Assembly (NCBI GenBank): GCA_024640925.1
Contig: JAHEEB010000012.1
Location: 1-16,991, forward strand
DNA: 16,991 nt
Source: Bacteroidota bacterium
GTDB lineage: Bacteria; Bacteroidota; Bacteroidia; Bacteroidales; UBA10428
Direction: 5' to 3'
The translations under genes and the position numbers were made by a program. Below, piece after piece: positions 7,513 through 15,060 of the stretch. Numbering within the stretch: position 1 is the first letter of the stretch; each line of letters starts with the position of its first letter. The notes beneath the pieces were generated by a model. The model had not been told where the DNA came from and did no database searches. It saw only the letters and a list, made by a program, of their open reading frames with translations.

Positions 7513-8247
7513 TTGAAGTATAAAGTAAAAATATTTCTATTGGTGGGTATATTCCTCCTCGCGGCGTTTAAAAACCCAGAGGAAGACCTTCCCGTCCAAA
7601 AATATGATTATGCCGGCATTTTTCGAACTGAGTATGAGAATGCCTGCTCATTTATAAACAACAACAATAATAACAGTCTTATTTACATAAAATATGGTAT
7701 CTCACCGGATTTTGCTTGGGCCATAGTATTCCCGGAATTAATGCGATTCAATGTTTTAAAAGATAAAATTGAAACAACTTCTTTATATACGCTTTATGTT
7801 AATTTTGGGGACAAATATGCCGATTTTTCTGTGGGAGCCTTTCAGATGAAGCCTTCGTTTGCTGAACGAATTGAAAAAGATTACCTGAAAGAAAAAGAAA
7901 AACTTCAACTTGTTCCAAAAATATTATTCGATACGGCAAATACATCTGGTGCCCGAACAAAACGTATTTACCGACTGGAAAATAGTGTGTGGCAGGAATA
8001 TTACCTTGTGTTATTTATTAAACTTTTAGAATTAAAAAATGCAGATATTCATTGGGATTCGATGTCTGAAAAACTTTTGTTTTTCGCTACTGCTTATAAC
8101 TATGGGTATTGGAGAACATTTGAAGATATTTCCTCTGCAAAATATTTAAAGCACTACCATACAAGTCTGATTGCTGATTTAGCACCATCATTGTATTCCT
8201 ACTCGTCAATATCACAATATTATTTTGATAAGCAACAAAAGAAATAA
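7513..8247 (+). CDS. Divergent lysozyme/lytic-transglycosylase-like exported protein, TTG start
   Basis: This 244-residue protein begins at TTG 7513; an in-frame TAA sits at 7507-7509 and no ATG precedes the signal peptide (KYKVKIFLLVGIFLLAAF), so TTG is the best start. Three weak but correctly ordered motifs suggest a lysozyme-like goose/SLT fold: ISPDFAWAIVFPELMRF at 63-79, with Glu75 where the catalytic Glu sits; SVGAFQMKPSF at 106-116, resembling GLMQI.P; and FFATAYNYGYW at 190-200, resembling the AAYNAG signature. If correct, it cleaves or binds peptidoglycan in the periplasm. A run of six Asn (49-54) precedes the domain. It is likely co-transcribed with the propeller-like gene 10 bp upstream. 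Fold assignment is by motif reading; the enzyme could be inactive. Confidence 0.62.
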   Translation: MKYKVKIFLLVGIFLLAAFKNPEEDLPVQKYDYAGIFRTEYENACSFINNNNNNSLIYIKYGISPDFAWAIVFPELMRFNVLKDKIETTSLYTLYVNFGDKYADFSVGAFQMKPSFAERIEKDYLKEKEKLQLVPKILFDTANTSGARTKRIYRLENSVWQEYYLVLFIKLLELKNADIHWDSMSEKLLFFATAYNYGYWRTFEDISSAKYLKHYHTSLIADLAPSLYSYSSISQYYFDKQQKK

Positions 8248-8303
8248 ATGAAATTATATGAATATAAAACTGAACAAGAATTATAAAGAGCTGATATCCA
8301 TGG

Positions 8304-8396
8304 GTAATTTTATTTTTTCCTTATGATAAAACAATTGTATTTTGAGTGGAACACTTAAGTTATTTAAGGTTTTTGTGGATTTTATCATAAAAATTA
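8304..8396. repeat. Interrupted inverted repeat upstream of the Yip1-family gene
   Basis: TTATGATAAAA at 8321-8331 is inverted exactly at 8380-8390, and GTAATTTT at 8304-8311 matches the inverse of AAAATTAC at 8389-8396, giving a broken long palindrome across the 250 bp gap between the lysozyme-like and Yip1 genes. The centre holds ACTTAAGT, itself a palindrome. It could be a worn small mobile repeat or an mRNA structure; AT-rich composition makes chance pairing possible. Confidence 0.45.
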
Positions 8397-8497
8397 CAAC
8401 GGATTTGACTTTTTACTAAAAAAATTTCTTAAATTATGTACGAAAACTAAAATAAGAAGATAAACATTTAATAATTCTATAACTAAAATTAAAAACT

Positions 8498-9100
8498 ATG
8501 AATTTAATCGAAAGAGCAAAAAACATCATCATCAAACCTAAAGATGAATGGAATGTAATCAGCCAGGAAACAACTTCGGTAACCAGTTTAGTTACTGGCT
8601 ATCTTTTAATACTTGCACTTATACCAGCTATAGCTGTTTTTGTAAAACAAGGACTTATTGGTTATAATGTGCTTGGTGTTCATGTTGGTAGTATTTCTGG
8701 AGGAATCAGGTCGGCTGTCGTTTCTTACATAAGCAATGTGGGTGGCGTTTTCCTTTCAGCTTTTATTATTGATATTCTTGCAACAAGCTTTGGTTCACAA
8801 AAGAATTTTACTAAGGCTATGCAACTTGTAGCCTATTCATTTACACCAATGTTTATTGCAGGTATATTCCAAATGATTCCTTATATGGGATGGTTGGCAA
8901 TTGTTGGTTTATATGGGTTATATATTCTTTATCTTGGTATGAAACCAATGATGCAAACCCCTGATGATAAAATCACAGTATATTTTGTAATAAGTCTTAT
9001 TGTTGTTATGGCAGCCTATTTTATCCTTTCCCTGGTTCTTGGAGCAATTTTACTTGCTGGTGCCGCAGCAACTGCAGGTGCAGCACTAAATCCTTATTGA
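8498..9100 (+). CDS. Yip1-family integral membrane protein
   Basis: This 200-residue protein starts with the characteristic opening MNLIERAKNIIIKPKDEWN, a cytoplasmic segment in which the KPK.EW motif marks the bacterial Yip1 (formerly DUF1282-like) family. Five hydrophobic segments follow, at about 30-50, 72-95, 105-125, 127-148 and 158-190, the last rich in Ala/Gly. The conserved helix-breaking prolines (SFTPMFIAGIF, MIPYMGW) fit the family. Bacterial members are inner-membrane proteins of unknown function; eukaryotic relatives act in vesicle trafficking. It stands alone on the plus strand and ends in a strong terminator. Confidence 0.88.
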   Translation: MNLIERAKNIIIKPKDEWNVISQETTSVTSLVTGYLLILALIPAIAVFVKQGLIGYNVLGVHVGSISGGIRSAVVSYISNVGGVFLSAFIIDILATSFGSQKNFTKAMQLVAYSFTPMFIAGIFQMIPYMGWLAIVGLYGLYILYLGMKPMMQTPDDKITVYFVISLIVVMAAYFILSLVLGAILLAGAAATAGAALNPY

Positions 9101-9147
9101 TAACAAGCAGATTGCATTTAATAAACCGCAAAAAATTTATAATTGTC

Positions 9148-9179
9148 AAAATACCCGCTGTTGAGGCGGGTATTTTTTT
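9148..9179 (+). terminator. Rho-independent terminator after the Yip1-family gene
   Basis: An 11 bp perfect stem pairs 9148-9158 with 9166-9176 (AAATACCCGC core, 7-base loop) and runs into TTTTTTT. It lies about 50 bp after the stop. Confidence 0.93.
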
Positions 9180-9357
9180 GTTTTTCATTAGTTAGGTCTG
9201 CCCAAAGTTTAATGACTTCAGAGATCAAATGTGTATAGAAATTTATTTTGAAAATGAATTTTGACCTTCGAGGTAAATATTATTAAACCCTCAGGGATAA
9301 ATTCTAGCGATGCAAGGTTATTGACTTATTTTGTAAAACCTCAGCAGGCACTGGTTA

Positions 9358-9399
9358 ACAAAAAGACCCAACAAGAGTTTAAAACTCTTGTTGGGTCTT
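9358..9399 (-). terminator. Rho-independent terminator for the scramblase-like gene
   Basis: An 18 bp perfect inverted repeat pairs 9363-9380 with 9382-9399 (core AGACCCAACAAGAG). Read on the minus strand it is followed by TTTTTG, and it starts 25 bp beyond the stop of the scramblase-like gene. On the plus strand no T-run follows, so the direction is minus. Confidence 0.88.
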
Positions 9400-9423
9400 A
9401 ATCATACCAACTAAAATATTTCT

Positions 9424-10011
9424 TTATTCTTTTAATACCATGTCAATACACATCACAGCAGCAAGAATCAAGATTCGCATGCTACTGTCCTGAGGCATAT
9501 CTTTATTGATTTCAAGAATATAATTATCTGCAGAAGTAAACATTTCCTTACCTAGTCCGGCCCATTTCTTAGTAACATGAGCGAATTCAACTGTGTCGCG
9601 GACAAATTTAAAATCCCAACCTGTCCATTTTCCTTTAAGGGTGCACAAAACCTGGTCATTTGGATCAAGTACGTCAAATTTGCCTCCAATAGAGAAAAAC
9701 TTCTGTTTAAATCTGCCGACTAAGTTTTGGTTTTCGTCTAAAACATCAACCTTCGAAAGAATGAACGTAAACCCTCTTTTTACTGAAATTACTGGTTCTC
9801 CGCCCGCAGTTTTTATTTCAATATGGAAAGGGGTCATTCGTTTATAATCAGTAAAACGGAACATTTTTGTAAAAAATCCCAGTTTCTCTTCACGACAAGT
9901 CATTATCATTTCGCTGGTTTCCGGATTATAGATATCGAAATTGTTGGCTGCTTTGAAAATGCCAACATGTTCTTTGATGAGATAAAGATTTTGATTTAAA
10001 ATTTTATGCAT
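9424..10011 (-). CDS. Scramblase/LURP-one-related (tubby-like fold) protein
   Basis: This 195-residue protein lacks a signal peptide. It has the order of a phospholipid scramblase/LURP-one-related barrel: successive strands such as FDIYNPETSEMIMTCRE (about 25-41), FHIEIKTAGGEPVISVKRGF (about 62-81), VDVLDENQNLVGRFKQKF and FDVLDPNDQVLCTLKGKWTGWDF. It ends in the closing hydrophobic helix SMRILILAAVMCIDMVLKE that sits inside the tubby-like barrel. Eukaryotic scramblases are membrane-tethered by an extra C-terminal segment, which is absent here, so lipid binding rather than scrambling is possible. The cellular role in bacteria is unknown. It is flanked by its own terminator and by the heptamer-repeat region, and appears monocistronic. 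Confidence 0.85.
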   Translation of the reverse strand: MHKILNQNLYLIKEHVGIFKAANNFDIYNPETSEMIMTCREEKLGFFTKMFRFTDYKRMTPFHIEIKTAGGEPVISVKRGFTFILSKVDVLDENQNLVGRFKQKFFSIGGKFDVLDPNDQVLCTLKGKWTGWDFKFVRDTVEFAHVTKKWAGLGKEMFTSADNYILEINKDMPQDSSMRILILAAVMCIDMVLKE

Positions 10012-10127
10012 TTTATTTTAGTTTTAAAATATTGTTGCTTTTTTATGCCGAAAAATACTAAAAAAAATTGAAGAACATGTTAAATATAAACTATTACCCG
10101 GAAAATCATTGTTTATAACACAAAACT

Positions 10128-10183
10128 GATCACTAATCACTGATCACTGATCACAGATCACTGATCACAGATCACTATTCACT
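10128..10183. repeat. 7-bp tandem repeat GATCACT, eight units
   Basis: Eight consecutive heptamers run from 10128: gatcact, aatcact, gatcact, gatcaca, gatcact, gatcaca, gatcact, attcact. There is a 14 bp higher-order duplication (10142-10155 and 10156-10169). The last unit overlaps the stop codon (10179-10181) of the final URO-D-like gene. Six units contain GATC, and TGATCA palindromes recur, so the array can fold in several registers. It does not look like a CRISPR because there are no spacers. Confidence 0.93.
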
Positions 10184-11231
10184 CACATATTTCATGAATA
10201 AGGTCATAAGCTTTTGCTTGTTCTTCAGGAGTAGAGCAGTAGGTTACAACAACCAGCTTCATACCTGGTACCCAGAGTCTTTTAACTTGTTGTTCAATGG
10301 TATCCAAATCGCCTACTATACGTGCATTTAAAACAATTCCTGTATTTGCAAGACAATGAAAGGCTTCCAGATCTGAAATAGCATCGGGATCAGTTTCTGG
10401 AGAGAAAGCTCCATCTGCCATCAGCAGTCCTTTAACGTTTTTCTCAACCGAAGGCGCTGCTAATTCGAGGTATTGCTCCGGAGAAATCATTAGAGCATTG
10501 TCATCGCTCATTCCCAGTCCCTTCCAGCAGGTTGAGGATGCAAAACCATGACCAGGGCAGGCCAGAGCATCCCCTATAATCTTAACCTGTTCCTTATTGA
10601 AATTTAGTGACAGGTTGGCAAAAATATCAAAGAGATGGAGAACTTTTTCGGGTTCTGTTAGAAAACTCATTAAAAACTGGTCCAAAGGAAGCAAATGACC
10701 CACCATATTCAAAGGCGACTGTGTATCGGTCAATGATATAGGTAGTTTCCCTTTTGTTTTCTCCATAAAAAATTCTATCATCTGTAATGTGTGCTTGCCA
10801 ATAGCCGTTGTTGTAACCTCCCGGGGTGTGCAGGAAATAACATCATCAAGAGAACTAAAAGAAGCTTTCATGGCAGGAGCATTGCCTTCAAGCCATATGT
10901 AATCGCTACCATAGGCACTAGCAATGGTTCCAATGCCATACCAGGGTTCTAAGAAATTAGGTATATCCGCTTTAAACAACATGCTTTTTTTCAGGGCACC
11001 CAACTGATTTTCCAGGGATGTTTTCATATCCCTGCAACCATAAGAAAAACATTCCGCAACTCGCATGCGCCTGTAAACCATCACCCCTGAAGATGATTTC
11101 CAAAAGGCATCGCATTTTTTATTCAGTGGTTCGGAATATTCAACATATTCGTTAAAATCAAATTTTCCGGGAGATAAGGGAACTACCTCTGTGGCTTGTG
11201 AATCGCTAATAGAAATATTGAATTTTTTCAT
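10179..11231 (-). CDS. URO-D/MtaA-family protein without the zinc His-Cys motif
   Basis: This 350-residue cytoplasmic protein belongs by motif to the uroporphyrinogen-decarboxylase superfamily: PISLTDTQSPLNM at 164-176, and MSDDNALMISPEQYLELA at 241-258, equivalent to the SDD...SP..Y segment of URO-D. Where MtaA-like methyltransferases carry H-x-C, this one reads LLMADGAF (269-276), so the zinc ligands are missing; Cys332 near the C-terminus (VVTYCSTPEEQ) may correspond to the third ligand. The heme-pathway arginines at the N-terminus of HemE are not recognisable, so it is not true HemE. Its ATG overlaps the stop of the upstream URO-D-like gene (ATGA), indicating translational coupling, and it is the last gene of the operon. 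It could be a regulatory or substrate-binding partner of the upstream protein, or an enzyme using different chemistry. Confidence 0.82.
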   Translation of the reverse strand: MKKFNISISDSQATEVVPLSPGKFDFNEYVEYSEPLNKKCDAFWKSSSGVMVYRRMRVAECFSYGCRDMKTSLENQLGALKKSMLFKADIPNFLEPWYGIGTIASAYGSDYIWLEGNAPAMKASFSSLDDVISCTPREVTTTAIGKHTLQMIEFFMEKTKGKLPISLTDTQSPLNMVGHLLPLDQFLMSFLTEPEKVLHLFDIFANLSLNFNKEQVKIIGDALACPGHGFASSTCWKGLGMSDDNALMISPEQYLELAAPSVEKNVKGLLMADGAFSPETDPDAISDLEAFHCLANTGIVLNARIVGDLDTIEQQVKRLWVPGMKLVVVTYCSTPEEQAKAYDLIHEICE

Positions 11232-12322
11232 AAATTCCCTGTTATACTTTTTGAATAATTTTCTCTTAGTTCCTCAACCGTTTTAAATATTGCATCAATC
11301 TTATCATCACTCACCTTGTCATCCATATTAATGCAGCATACTCCTGTTAGGCAGGGATTGTCCGAGTCATTCACTAACCTGGTAATTGTTGCCTTTATCT
11401 CATCCGCAGTCTGATGGATAATTTCCACGGGACTCAGCCTGATATTCAGGAATGTATTGGGCAAAAAACGTCGCAGCATTTTTATATCGCCACCCCAACC
11501 TACATCAAGAAAATCAAGATGGGGAATTTTGGCAAAACTTTCTGCCATCCGGTGCGGATCGGGACCGCAGTAGTGAATACCGAATGGCCTGTTTTTGCTC
11601 CAGGCAATATCATAGTCAAGCAGATAGGCTTCGTAATCTTCAGCCGATATCATTGTATGACTGCATTCAGAATGCAAAAATACCGGTTTTTCAAAATGCC
11701 TGACAACGCGGTTTACCGAGATAGAAGTTGATTTCGTTTCGGAACCGATTTTTGAGGTAAAAGAATTTATAACAGAAGCAATTTGATCGAAATACGATTT
11801 GACTTCTTCCGGAGAAAGCATCATATCCGTAAAAATCTGTTCTCCCCTGACATCGAGTGCAAGATTAAGTATTCCACCCCAATTAATATCACCGGTCAGA
11901 TATCCGAATTTCTCTTTTAACGATTCAAGTAATTTAATTGTCTTTTCGAAGGCATCTGATTTTAAGACTTCATCTTTATCAAGAAACAGGTCTTCTCGTT
12001 TGGCAGGTATAACCTGGGGTGGATGAGAATCGGAGTAATTTACCTTACAGCCCATCATCTCAGAAAGCAGATATCCGGCAGCCAGATGAACCGCTCCAAT
12101 CTCCGGGCTTTTTATATCTTTGTTTTTTCCTAACCCAAATTTACCCCATCGGTTGTATAAAGCCTTCTCCATGTGTTGTTCTTCCTCCACCCTTTTCATA
12201 GGATGGAAAAAGAAATCACTGTCGAAAGTTATACCTTCGTGTTTATTCCACCATTCCGGAGCCAGAACAATATCTACAGGCAATATATTTTGAACGGATA
12301 TATAATTAGTTGGAGCTTTCAT
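11228..12322 (-). CDS. URO-D/MtaA-like methyltransferase-type protein with intact zinc site
   Basis: This 364-residue protein has no signal peptide. It is a member of the uroporphyrinogen-decarboxylase superfamily closest in motif to methylcobamide:thiol methyltransferases (MtaA/MtbA/CmuA type) rather than HemE. The key sign is H250-x-C252 in GIHYCGPDPH together with Cys329/Cys330 in LTGVCCINMD; these match the H-x-C-x(n)-C zinc site that activates the thiol acceptor in that family, with 76 residues between Cys252 and Cys329. Other features are GDINWGGILN (144-153) and DFLDVGWGGD (270-279) strands of the TIM barrel. It starts 23 bp after the glycoside-hydrolase-like gene and overlaps the next URO-D-like gene by four bases. 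No corrinoid protein or other methyltransferase component is in the window, so donor and acceptor are unknown. Confidence 0.85.
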   Translation of the reverse strand: MKAPTNYISVQNILPVDIVLAPEWWNKHEGITFDSDFFFHPMKRVEEEQHMEKALYNRWGKFGLGKNKDIKSPEIGAVHLAAGYLLSEMMGCKVNYSDSHPPQVIPAKREDLFLDKDEVLKSDAFEKTIKLLESLKEKFGYLTGDINWGGILNLALDVRGEQIFTDMMLSPEEVKSYFDQIASVINSFTSKIGSETKSTSISVNRVVRHFEKPVFLHSECSHTMISAEDYEAYLLDYDIAWSKNRPFGIHYCGPDPHRMAESFAKIPHLDFLDVGWGGDIKMLRRFLPNTFLNIRLSPVEIIHQTADEIKATITRLVNDSDNPCLTGVCCINMDDKVSDDKIDAIFKTVEELRENYSKSITGNL

Positions 12323-12345
12323 TTATTTTAAAATATGCTCAGAGA

Positions 12346-15060
12346 TTAATAGAACAACCAATCGACGCCAGCTCCATCTTCAACTCCTATTCCGGCATCG
12401 TATGTGTTTATTTCCTGTCCCCCATCAATAAATCCTAATACCAGGCAGTTACCTTTTCCAAGCTGAAGGGTCTGTTCGCCAGGTTCATAGTTATATGTAT
12501 AAATGTTCACAGGAAACAAACTATCAATAGTTAAAGCATTGGCAATGCGAATATCGGCTTGTCCACGGTTATTTGCACTGGCATTTGTCTCAAGAGTGGG
12601 CGGTTTTAATAACTTGTAACTATTCCCATTGAAATAACCCACCACCACTTTTATCTGTTTTTCCGAAGAGAAATGAATTGTAGTACCTTCATTAATCTGA
12701 TTATCATAATTCAGCTTTAATCCTTTTAAGTTTTTTAATTCTGGGGCCACATCAAGTATTGTGTATTTCTGATCGGTATACACGGTATCACCTTTTTTCA
12801 ATTCAAAAAAGCTGTAGGTTTTATCGAGCAGGGTAACATTTGCCGGAACTAATAAAGGCTTAGCACTGGTCGATGCATCACCCATTGTTTTCAGCTTGGC
12901 AATGTTTTTTCTGAAATTCTCAAGTTCCGTGGTATAATGTGGAAGGAGTTCTTCCCATGTTTTGTTTTTACCGTTAGTTCCTTCAATTGGAATCCGGCGT
13001 TGTCCGGTCTGCATGCTATTGGCATAGAGGTAAGTGTCCTTTGTAAGTGCTGTTAGTTCTTTGTAAACTTCAACACTTTTTTCAAGAAGGGGGAGAGCCT
13101 GTTCCAGGTCGGTTAGATTGTTTGAGTATTTGTATCTTAGAACAAGCATAGCAGCATTAACTTTGAGTGCATAAAAACGGGCAATGGCATCGTAACAGAT
13201 AACATCATTTTTTAACCGGTTAAATTCCACTTTGTTCTTGTTTAAAAATGGTTCTGCTGCTAATATGGCTTCTTTTGCTAATCTCCCATGTTCAAGGACT
13301 TCCTGAACAATCTGAGGGGGAGTTTCACCAATATGAGCATCACCATTCCATTCCTTTTTTGCCCAGTCGACAAGGATTTCACCTTCAGGGCCGTTTGAAT
13401 TATAAAAACTGCTATATACCGTCCATTTTTGTGGATTAACTAACTGGCTCATAAACATACCTAACAGAAGGGTCTGACGGTTACCATCAGATATTCCGAA
13501 TCGACGAAGGAGTTTAGGGGCAATTTGTCCTGATTCTTCATAAGCATTCAGGATATCTTGTCCATGACCTCCGCAACTGTAATATTTATCAAGTTGCTCT
13601 GCCCAGAATTTTACTTCCATTGGCCTATCTCGTCGGCAATTCCAAGCATAGCGTGCCCAGGCTTCATACCAAATCCAATCGCGATCGATTTGAAGCAGCC
13701 GCGGGTCGGTTTTGTCAGCAGTAAAAGGCCAATCCCAGTAAGAAGCTTGCGGATATAAATGCAATCCTCTAGCACCCTGAATATCATACATTGCCTGAAC
13801 ACTTTTCTGAATAAAGTCAGGAGACCCATAGCGGAAAGGTTCCAGGTTAGCAAGTATGTGAACATTTGAAATATGCAAAGATCCAAGCTTGCTTAAATCC
13901 TGGGGAATGCTTGCCCATGTTCCACGAGGTTCATAAGTTGTAAGCGATTCGCCGTTATATTTTTGCATGGTATACAAGTTCTTGTAAATAGGCAAGGCTT
14001 CTGCCATTACCTTTTGTGGTTCGGTATCGTGCCCTCTGAGAATTAAAGGAGGCTCTGTTTTTGTACCCAGGACAGTTAACCCATCCTTTACACCTGGAAT
14101 AATTGTTTTTGTGAACCATTCAATATCATCTTCGGTAGTGTTTATTGCCTCTCCAAGACAGACCAATAATCCTACGTTTGGATATTTCCCTATGAATGCT
14201 GCTATTGATTTTCGTGTGTAATCGGAAATCAATGGAGATATTGGTCTGTTTCTATCCTGAGTTTTTATTCCGTTATGTTCAGCAAAAGGTTTGGAAACAA
14301 TGATGTTATAAAACATTTGTATTACCCATATCCCTCTTTTATCTGCCTCGTGGGTGAGGAAAGAAAACATTTCCTCATTAAGTTTAAAAACAGAGTCACT
14401 GACCTCAACAGCATAAGGATAATCGTTGAGTTTTACCAAGGAAGCAAAGGGATGACCGTTCCACAGATACAACGAATTCATGCGGTTTTCCACCAGCATA
14501 TCGAGGTATTTTATCCAGAGTGCTTTATCATAAAACCAGGGGAAATTTTCCGGGGTGTAAGGATATTCATATACATCGCGACCAGGCAGATATACTGTTT
14601 TTTGCAGTCCGATGCAAGTTCCCCTTAATACCATTTCCGGCTGATCGGTAATGTTAATATTCGCTTCAATTTTTCCGGTTTTATGAATGATATCAATTAA
14701 TTCAAGACATCCATACAATGCTCCGGAAGCATCGGCACCAGCAATTAATATTGTGTTTTTTACCGAGATTATTGAAAAACCTTCTTTGCCAGGTTTTGCT
14801 GGAAGGTTAATATTACATTTTGATGCAATATCGAGAAGTATTTTATTATCATATTCACCAACAACAATCGATAGTTTTGTTTTTGAATTTTGATACTTCT
14901 GAGAAACTTTCACATCATAATTTACACCTGATAGCGACGTTCTGAGCTTTTCAACCCCAAAATCAATACGAGATGAAGTTTCTGTTTTTACAATGTTAAC
15001 TTCTTCAATACCAAAGGCTGATACTGATAAAAAGCATAAGAGAAGAATTATTAAACGCAT
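12346..15060 (-). CDS. Exported glycoside-hydrolase-like protein (GH67/GH20-type N-terminal domain plus barrel)
   Basis: This 904-residue protein has a signal peptide at 1-17 (MRLIILLLCFLSVSAFG). Residues about 20-135 resemble the alpha/beta domain found in front of GH67 alpha-glucuronidase and GH20 barrels (LSIVVGEYDNK, GFSIISVKNTILIAGADASG, GALYGCLELIDII). The next part, about 142-480, looks like a (beta/alpha)8 barrel, starting LRGTCIGLQ and with LDMLVENRMNSLYLWNGHPF at 186-205. Candidate active-site acids are Glu304 (VCLGEAIN), Asp345/Glu347 (LRGHDTEPQ), Glu407 (ANLEPFRYG) and Asp443 (YWDWP). A helical part follows, then a beta-sandwich from about 740. Its start overlaps the pectate lyase stop (TGATG), so it is translationally coupled to it and probably acts on the oligogalacturonides or side chains released. 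I cannot assign a CAZy family; an alpha-uronidase is a reasonable inference. No T9SS tail is visible, so it is likely periplasmic. Confidence 0.78.
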   Translation of the reverse strand: MRLIILLLCFLSVSAFGIEEVNIVKTETSSRIDFGVEKLRTSLSGVNYDVKVSQKYQNSKTKLSIVVGEYDNKILLDIASKCNINLPAKPGKEGFSIISVKNTILIAGADASGALYGCLELIDIIHKTGKIEANINITDQPEMVLRGTCIGLQKTVYLPGRDVYEYPYTPENFPWFYDKALWIKYLDMLVENRMNSLYLWNGHPFASLVKLNDYPYAVEVSDSVFKLNEEMFSFLTHEADKRGIWVIQMFYNIIVSKPFAEHNGIKTQDRNRPISPLISDYTRKSIAAFIGKYPNVGLLVCLGEAINTTEDDIEWFTKTIIPGVKDGLTVLGTKTEPPLILRGHDTEPQKVMAEALPIYKNLYTMQKYNGESLTTYEPRGTWASIPQDLSKLGSLHISNVHILANLEPFRYGSPDFIQKSVQAMYDIQGARGLHLYPQASYWDWPFTADKTDPRLLQIDRDWIWYEAWARYAWNCRRDRPMEVKFWAEQLDKYYSCGGHGQDILNAYEESGQIAPKLLRRFGISDGNRQTLLLGMFMSQLVNPQKWTVYSSFYNSNGPEGEILVDWAKKEWNGDAHIGETPPQIVQEVLEHGRLAKEAILAAEPFLNKNKVEFNRLKNDVICYDAIARFYALKVNAAMLVLRYKYSNNLTDLEQALPLLEKSVEVYKELTALTKDTYLYANSMQTGQRRIPIEGTNGKNKTWEELLPHYTTELENFRKNIAKLKTMGDASTSAKPLLVPANVTLLDKTYSFFELKKGDTVYTDQKYTILDVAPELKNLKGLKLNYDNQINEGTTIHFSSEKQIKVVVGYFNGNSYKLLKPPTLETNASANNRGQADIRIANALTIDSLFPVNIYTYNYEPGEQTLQLGKGNCLVLGFIDGGQEINTYDAGIGVEDGAGVDWLFY

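Noticed and set aside
9280..9300. Short CCCTCAGGG hairpin as an extra terminator between the Yip1 and scramblase-like genes
   Set aside because: The stem is only 3-4 bp and lacks a T-run; two strong terminators already serve the flanking genes.
10128..10183. CRISPR array
   Set aside because: Units are only 7 bp and directly adjacent, without spacers, and no cas genes are near.
10179..12322. True HemE (heme biosynthesis) for either URO-D-like protein
   Set aside because: The N-terminal HemE signature with its conserved arginines is not visible, one protein has the methyltransferase zinc motif, and the context is pectin degradation rather than heme synthesis.
14275..14628. 117-codon plus-strand reading inside the glycoside-hydrolase-like gene
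   Set aside because: It lies fully antisense to a long protein with recognisable domains and has no family features of its own.
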